Shown: positions 57,414 through 64,000 of the stretch, one piece after another | Layout of the letters: each line of letters starts with the position of its first letter | How positions within the stretch are numbered: position 1 is the first letter of the stretch | NCBI GenBank assembly: GCA_031772625.1 | Contig: CM062818.1 | Coordinates: 1,677,180,667-1,677,244,666, forward strand | Direction of reading: 5' to 3' | Origin: Pinus tabuliformis | Lineage: Eukaryota > Streptophyta > Pinopsida > Pinales > Pinaceae | DNA: 64,000 bases | Translations under genes and position numbers: made by a program | Notes under the pieces: generated by a model | Seen by the model: the letters and a program-made list of their open reading frames with translations, nothing else | The model's database searches: none | Told to the model about the DNA's origin: nothing

Positions 57414-60056
57414 TGTTGTGCTATACAACAACCCTCCCCATTTCAAAAATTTTATCTAAAAACTCTATCAAGAAATGGGTCCCCTTTTAATACTTAGTTT
57501 AAATCAATAATTCAATAGTAATCGCAAGCTTTGATTTAACCACATAACACATGAAAGTTCTTATGAAAAGGTCTGATCCGATATGAATATTAACCAAGAA
57601 CTTTTTATAAAACAAATTTGAAATAATATGTCATATCCTTTATTTAAAGGATAGACTTAAAGGATCCTCATTGGCAAAACTCCGATGTAATAAAGCTATC
57701 AGAAAGCACAAATTGCAAAGTCAACAAAAAAGCATTTTAAAAAATCCACTTAAGTCTCCCGACGTGATGATCCGATCGCAATCGACCATCGCTGAAGGAA
57801 TGAGACACACAACTATCTAGTGGTAATCGCCGATGCGATTTCATTAAAGCGCACTTTTCGATAAAAGTTGGTTAAATGAATGCATGCAGGTTTAAGTCTT
57901 AAATAAATTATAAACAAAAAACAAAGGATTCATTCATAATCTCGCTTTACCATGATAACTTACTTTTATCACAATCAGAGCTACGTATGGAAAAAGTTAA
58001 AGCCTAACCTATGTGCCTCTCAATCTGCAATATGCGATTATTGCTAATTGCTGATCTGGAAGGCCGAGGGATCCACTTTGAAAGACTATTGCTAACATGT
58101 GCGATGTGACATATCATTATGACATTTAAATATCACAATTGGCGGTTATGGAAGTCATTAATACAGTAGTTAAGGTTGAATCCTTCGAGGATTTCACTCG
58201 TGGTAATATTGATTTCGTATTCTTTATCATGCTTGAATTACCATTAATCGTTCTATCCTACATAAGTTTTCAAGCATTTTTCCTCTGTTACGTGCTTTTG
58301 TTTCTTTTTACAGAGCAAGTCTAAGGCGATGAATCCATTAAAAATGACGAAGAAGTCGAAGAAGCCAAAGGCCCCTACCATAGCTAAAGAGGAACCAGTA
58401 AAGAAAGTCTTGATATCTGATACTACCTGCCTTGGTCTAGGAAAGGCCTCCTGGGAAAGTATTTATAATTTACTGGAAGCAAAGGAGTCATAATAAATTG
58501 AAGAAGAAGCAACAGCAGATGCCACGGACAAGTTAGAAAATACTCTTAAGGATTTGGCCTGCTACTATCTTCATAGAATAGCAGCCCGTGCCAAAGTTCT
58601 ACCTTATAATGATTTGGTTAGATGGGTTATTGAAAGCATCAATATCACAGGCAGGACTTTCTTTATGGCTGATGGGAGAATGTTCAAGTCGTTAAGAGCT
58701 AAAGATATCAAAAGAATGTATCATTTTCCTGAACCAGAGAAGCAATATAACAAAGCATTTTTGGAGGCTTTCTCCAAAGAAAACGCCATTGAATCAGACC
58801 CCATCAGACAATGGAGGCATTTTCTAACCAAGCACAAGCATGAATCATCGAGTATGTACTCTATAGACTCATTGGCTTCTCCTTACTGTTATGCTGGTGC
58901 CATGATGTGCAGACTCTTTGGAGTCCATGATTCTGCCAAATTTTCTATTGAGATGGTACCATTAATGGAGGCTACAATTAATTCCTTTATCATGGATTGG
59001 GTGACTATTTTGTCTAACAAAATGGCCAACCAAATACTTGATTATAGGAAAAACAGATTCGTGACTACTCGAGTAATACCCCCATTTTATATGAGTGCTT
59101 ATATAATGGATACTATCTGTTTCAATTCCAAATATCCCATTCTAGGATGGAAATGGACTCCACAAGACCCAAACCCCATTCATATCTATCATAAGGAACT
59201 ATGGAAGGCCCATTACAAAAATCATCTTTATAGAATTTGTCATGGTTTCATCCTCCCCGTGTATTATGCCATATTCAATAAACCCGCTCCTAAGTTTTCT
59301 GAGGAAGCCTCTGTCGACCTAACTGCAGTTGGTAGTTGGTTTGGTGAAGAAAATTTCACATACATAAGACTTTTTGGCGGCACTACTAACCCTCATGTCC
59401 TTCCTTTATACATCCCTGATAAGTTACTTGCCAGAGAATTAGCATATTAGATCATAGTAGAAGGGATGTCAATGAACTTAAAGGAGTCTAAAAAGCACAT
59501 GTGGCCTTCATTTCCCCTCCGATGTGGTGCTTTCATACTGCATGACTTCAAGCATGCAAAGAAGGAAGCCGAGAAGATTAAAATGTTAAAATTGGCAGTC
59601 ATTGCAAAAAGGAAATATGATCCTAAATCGATCACCTACAATGTCACTTCTCAGGCCAAAATCGCCAAGTTTGAACATGAGAAGGATAGTTATGATGATT
59701 TGCTTGCCTCAGCCGAGTTATTTTCTCAAGTAAAACAACTGGCAAAGATCAAATTGGGAGTGGAGGGACTAGAGGAATTTTACAAGTTTAGGACACAGAG
59801 ATTGGAAACTTTACCTCTGGACTTGTTAAGCACCACCTCTATGATACAATCAGAAAGCCACTGTGAGGAACAAACTCTGACAAAGGAAAAGACTCCTGAA
59901 AGGGATCAGACACTTGAACGAGTTAGTGAGCCCCTTGATACCAATGTAAATATTGATCCTACTCTACTCAAGGAATATGTGCAGTTTGACTCCATTATCA
60001 ATAGCCCGAATACTACTCAAGAGCTCATTATGCCAGAGATGTATGTTATGGCCTAA
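57414..60056 (+). mobile_element. Element H: LTR-like sequence related to that of element G (right end not found)
   Basis: Starts TGTTGTGCTATACAACAACCCTCCCC, like the element-strand start of the G LTR (TGTTGTGGCCAGCAAC then a C-run). Shared next are 'atgggtccc' and 'atacttagttt' type words, then a cluster of GCGATC/ATCGCA words (57770-57860, 58030) and a protein of the same family as the G LTR ORF. No partner LTR, primer-binding site or target duplication is visible, so the element may be truncated or extend beyond the window. Confidence 0.55.
58329..60056 (+). pseudogene. LTR-encoded protein of unknown function, diverged family (575 codons, three internal stops)
   Basis: ATG at 58329 (MNPLKMTKKSKKPKAP). 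In-frame stops are at 58491-58496 (two) and 59448-59450; otherwise the frame is open to 60056. Blocks shared with the G ORF, in order: WESIYNLLE, HRIAARAKVLPYND, MYHFPEPE, SPYCYAGAMMCRLFG, GWKWTPQDPNPIHIYHK, ICHGFILPVY, WFGEENFTYIRLFGG, PHVLPLYIPDKLLARELAY. By hand, 28 of 44 residues match between 59073-59204 here and 38047-38178, and most differences are conservative. The C-terminal 190 residues differ and are Lys/Glu-rich. A pyrimidine-rich 3' splice-like site (tttttacag) ends 16 nt before the ATG. Function unknown. Confidence 0.72.
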
Positions 60057-63000
60057 ATCTACCTCAGGCTGAGAAAGGCAGGATCTAGGGTAACATCAAA
60101 CCATGCTTAACCTGGTAGCTAGCCCTACCGGGTCAGGAGAGGGCTCTCTCCTTGTCAATATTAGGAAAATATGGCCAATAAAGCTTGAGATGACTAATGT
60201 GAAAACTTATTTTAGGCTAGGTATATGCTCAAAGGAGTTTGATTGAATTTGATTTTGGTTTGCTGGCCCAAATGTGAAAGGCAGATTTGGGTCTGGGGAA
60301 TGGACACAGTGTTGCAAAGATCTCTATGGGGCGAGGTAGGCAAATGGTTTAGTACTTCAAATTGAGTGAGATGGAGAGCTTTAAGACTAGTGAGGGGTTG
60401 GATAGGGCATGAAAGTCTCAGGTATCCTCTTCAAACAGCTGAAAACAAATAACTAAACAAACCCTAGGTAGAGCACTGCAACATCAATGAATTCTACCTT
60501 TATCCTTGTTTCATTTAGTTAAGATGAATAGAGAGAGATGATGGCATACATAAACACATGTAAACTTGCAATTACTAAAGGAAAAACAATACCAAATCAA
60601 GTTTCCACAAGAATCCCACAAAGTGCGGCAAACCCTAGTCTATTCCTTTGCCAAATTGCATAAATCAATATACAATAATGCTCAAAGCATTCACAAGAGT
60701 CCAACATTTACCAATGACTGAAAAACTACTAGATATAGGCAACAAACAACTCATGCTAGGCTTTAGGGGTCGAATTCATGAGTTTAGGAGCTGTTTCAAC
60801 AAGATCTAAACTAAGAACTGAAAAGTAGGTAGTGGAACAGCTTGCCTCTAAAACCTAGGAAACTGATTCATTCAGTTTCAAACTACCGTTTTATGATGCA
60901 TCTACCTCCATGAGTGAAATTTTAGCATATTTACATCAAAATCCATCAAGTTACATCAAATTACATCATGAGTTTGACTATGAGAGAGAGAAAATTCAAA
61001 CTGAGAAAAAACTAGGCGAAAAACAGAGTTTTTTGGGCAAAAAGTCAATTTTCCATCCTGTGCGCCGCGCCTCTGTCCCTATGCACTACATCTTTTGCAG
61101 TTGATTTTGGAGGCCTTCCCATGCACCAAATTTGCTCCAAGTGGGCTTGTTGGAAATTTCTGTCTGTCTACTTTTGAGGATAGGTGGAATTTCTGAATTT
61201 GGTATCCTTCTGCCCCTTCAAAAATGAATTCTCCCAACATTGCTTCCTGTGTGGCCAAAAAGGGGCAGAAAGGGCATTTTTGAGGTGTTTTTGACCCTTT
61301 TGGAAGCTCAAAACTTGACAAAATTTCTTGGCCATGTGTGGGCATTCATATTTTTGCCTGAGGAATCCAAAAATGCTAAGTTTTCCTCTAAAGGAGGTCC
61401 CTAGCAAAAGCGCGCGCCAGGTGGCGCGGCGCACCAGGCAGAAAAACCTGTTTTTTGCTCCAAAAATTCAAAATTGACAAAAAGTATCCCAAATTTCTTG
61501 AAATTTGTGCTGAGTGTCCTGCATCAAGTGCTATGTTGGGCTAAGGAAGCCTCAGCCAAGATCTAGAGCTTGTCTTGCTCTTTTCTCTTCCTCAATGCTT
61601 TCCTCAACTTGGCCTTCAAAGTCCTAATTCTTGCTTTACAAACTTTGTTTCTCGCCAAATAGTGATAGGCCATGTGCCTCAACATCTTTTTCTCTTTTTT
61701 GGCCTTCTCCAGCATCTTTTCCAAGTGCATGTTTTCCCTCTCAAGCCAAGATTCACGATCAGCTTCAATTTCTTGTTCAAGTGGTGTCAACTTGACTTGG
61801 TCCTCTTCGTCATTTTGCTTCTTCAGTTTCAACATTTCTAGCTCCATTAGGCTTTGCTTATCCTCCAACTGTTTGTTTTCTTTCTTGTTTGTCATCTATA
61901 TAATCCTCGTGCATCTTCTCTTTGCCTTTGCTTTGCTACTTATGTTTCTTCATATAACTATCATTGAGTGTCTCTTCCTCATAGTGCTTGTCTTAGGAAA
62001 ATGATGAGATGAATGTATGGTGGAAAAAATGATGATGAAAGAGGGATGAAAGAGGACAATGGTGATGAGTATGAAGAGATTTTACTCTTGGGAAATGAAA
62101 TTGGGGAAAGAAGGGAATAGTTTTGGGAGATTAGGGTTTAGTGAGGGATTTAGGGTTTTAAGAGGGAATTAGTTACTTTAGGGGATTGGGATATGGGAAA
62201 ATAGGATAAATGGAGTGTATTAGGGTAATAAAAGAGTGAAAATGGGTGTTGATGTTGGATATAGTGGTTTTTAGGGAGTGATAGGGTTTGGGGATGTGAG
62301 CAGGGCTTGTAGGGTTTTTAGGGAGAGTGTGTAGGGTTTTGGGGATAGGGGGTAGGATGAGTGGAAATTTGGGAAATGTAGTGGAGGGGAATGTGAGAAT
62401 GATACAAGGGAGCAAAACAGCAACAATGACAAAATTGCAAACCCTAGACAATTTTTGTAATGTAACTGTGCATCAAACTAGGGTTTGATCTTTCACCTAT
62501 CAAAAAACCATCAAAGATGATAAAATGTCTTGAAATGGAAAAATGAGAGGTTTAACTTACTGGAGGAATGATATTTTCAAGATTTGGAGCTTTAGAAGAT
62601 CGATTGCAAGAGTTTTTGGCTTGGCAGACTGGTGCGTCGCGCCAACACCCAGGTGCGTCGCACCTACTTCAGACTCACTTTTGATAGCCTTCCTGATGTC
62701 CAAATTGGGTACAAGATAGCTTGTTGGAAATATTATCGAGTCTAATTTCCATAACATCTTGAATTTTCCAATTTGGAGGTCATTTAACCTATCAAAAGTC
62801 AAATCTCCCAAGACTGGTCAAAATGTGAAAAATGAGGCTGCCTAAAGGTAGAGTTCTGTTGCAGTCAACTTTTGAAGGTCCTCCTCAACTCCAAATTGAG
62901 CTCATGATAGCTCATTGGAAAGATTTTTATGTCTAGTTAGCATTTGAATCATCAAGAAAGTCATTTTTCCAACCAAGCTAGGAGCATTCTTGATTTTCCC

Positions 63001-63847
63001 AAGGTCACTTCAGAGGTGCATCAATTCTCCTAAGGCAACAGTATTTTTGACATTTCTCTAAAACCATGACACCCGTGTAAAAAGTGAAGGAGGTGTTTCT
63101 TCCTTTGCCTATTTTGGACAAAAAAATCTCTCAGTTTTCCCAAATTCATCTTTTCTTGCTCAGAAAAATCATTGGAGTAAAACCTATCCCGATGTGTGGA
63201 ACGGGGGATTTGTCGAAATGAAGTGAAATGAAGGGGATAAGGGGATTCTAAATTATTGAGAAAATTTTGGGAAGTAGGGAGGGATGTTAGGAAGTATGGG
63301 AAAGTGGAACTTCAAAGATTGAGTGAGGGGAAGGGGTCTAAAAGGACAAAACACAGGCCTAGCCTAGAAAATTGTCAAATTGTAGCAAGAAACTAGGGTT
63401 TGTGCGAAAATGAGGAATTTGAGGGATATCAGTGATGGGAAGTGTTTAATAAGGTACATTAAGGATAGGGGAAGGTGTATGAACATCAGGATACAAGTTT
63501 TTCTAATGATTTGACCATCCAAGAGACATTACCTTCAAAACCCTAGGAGAGGGAAATGAACCTTACCTAAGCACAACTGAAGCATGAACAAGGTGTAAAA
63601 TGACCCATTGGAACCTGACATGATGATGACAACCCTTTGAATGATGGTACACTCAGCTGAATGGTGACATGGACCGACATTTGGACAACTTTGAAAGGAG
63701 TGAAAACAAACCCTAGACCTAATACCTAGTGACCAAATTTTGCTTGAAGACTCATTGAAATGACAAAATTTGACCTTGACACCTTAAAATCACTTTGTAA
63801 GAGCATGTTTGATCACTGGAGGAAGGTTTCAAAGACTGACACTAACA
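60057..63847. other. AT-rich region without recognised gene; diverged internal repeats and telomere-like motifs
   Basis: No retrotransposon protein can be read. GC-rich words of the form GTGCGYCGCGCC occur at about 61061, 61425 and 62632-62660, and related downstream phrases ('ccaaatt.g...tagcttgttggaaa') recur at about 61127, 62699 and 62896, so it contains old internal duplications. 62110-62345 is rich in TTTAGGG-like words; AAACCCTA boxes occur at about 60464, 60631, 62440, 63538 and 63709. It may be LTR or untranslated sequence of an unrecognised element, or an insertion separating 60056 from the ORF at 63848. Confidence 0.4.
61563..61895 (-). CDS. Possible coiled-coil protein, 110 codons
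   Basis: MTNKKENKQLEDKQ start, then heptad-like Leu/Glu/Lys sequence (LEMLKLKKQNDEED, LERENMHLEKMLEKAKK) and a basic end (ARIRTLKAKLRKALRKRKEQ). No signal peptide, membrane segment or known domain. It could be a short host or element gene, or chance in Lys/Glu-rich sequence. The strong, regular charge pattern and the clean start and stop favour a real or formerly real gene, but without homologs this stays weak. Confidence 0.35.
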   Translation of the reverse strand: MTNKKENKQLEDKQSLMELEMLKLKKQNDEEDQVKLTPLEQEIEADRESWLERENMHLEKMLEKAKKEKKMLRHMAYHYLARNKVCKARIRTLKAKLRKALRKRKEQDKL

Positions 63848-64000
63848 ATGTCTACAATTAAAGAGCCAGAAGTTATTACAGTTCCGATTGAAGGAACAAG
63901 CGACCTACCCAAAGTTCAACAGGAAATAGAGATTAATCCCGAGAATCCTACCAAGGAGATTGTACTACAAACTGAAGAAATACCACCTCTCAATGTCTTC
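63848..64000 (+). CDS. ORF running off the window end (51 codons, partial)
   Basis: ATG at 63848 opens MSTIKEPEVITVPIEG, then a Glu/Pro/Ile-rich sequence with no stop before the window ends. Composition (acidic, Pro/Thr-rich) resembles the C-terminal tail of the protein at 58329-60056, but I see no direct match. It may be the N-terminus of a gag-like or LTR-encoded protein. Confidence 0.35.
   Translation, partial: MSTIKEPEVITVPIEGTSDLPKVQQEIEINPENPTKEIVLQTEEIPPLNVF

Overview
This window reads as nuclear DNA of a seed plant with a large, repeat-packed genome. A gymnosperm is possible, but that guess is weak. Almost everything assignable is an LTR retrotransposon of a plant-type Ty1/Copia or Ty3/Gypsy lineage. 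The only host-gene trace is a broken copy of a plant CDK-like protein kinase. I see no intact host gene, rRNA, tRNA or CRISPR array.

Layout. 1-4741: Copia element A (minus strand), its left LTR cut by the window edge, with coding broken by only one frameshift and one stop. 4742-5329 and 10350-11000: host sequence with a kinase pseudogene, split by Copia element B (5330-10344; same family as A, more decayed, perfect 5-bp target duplication AACAA). 11911-17046: Copia element C (second family, heavily decayed), lying in sequence I cannot assign (11001-11910, 17047-18179). 18180-20369 and 53784-55086: two halves of one Gypsy chromovirus (element D, minus), split by a 33.4 kb insertion.

The insertion is a nest. 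Element E (SIRE/Maximus-like Copia, 1425-bp LTRs, 20370-53778) sits in the D reverse transcriptase. Inside E are F1 (22089-27963, Reina-like chromovirus, minus), F3 (30039-32952, scrambled deletion derivative of the same family, plus) and G (36416-52212). G is a gag-only element with LTRs of about 3.3 kb, and its 3' LTR holds F2 (39363-45214, second near-intact Reina-like copy, plus). At three junctions (E in D, F3 in E, G in E), removing the insert plus one target duplication brings a broken reading frame back together.

55087-56660 is a minisatellite built from 12-bp units. 56657-57413 is a two-copy repeat rich in ATG/GAT triplets. From 57414 there is what looks like an LTR related to that of G.

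The most interesting item is an unrecognised protein of about 520-575 aa encoded inside these giant LTRs. Both G LTRs carry it (minus strand), and a diverged relative lies at 58329-60056 (plus strand). The two families keep the same blocks despite many substitutions, which suggests past selection on the protein. The last part (60057-63847) is AT-rich, with degenerate TTTAGGG motifs, diverged internal repeats and a possible 110-aa coiled-coil ORF; an ORF opens at 63848 and runs off the window.
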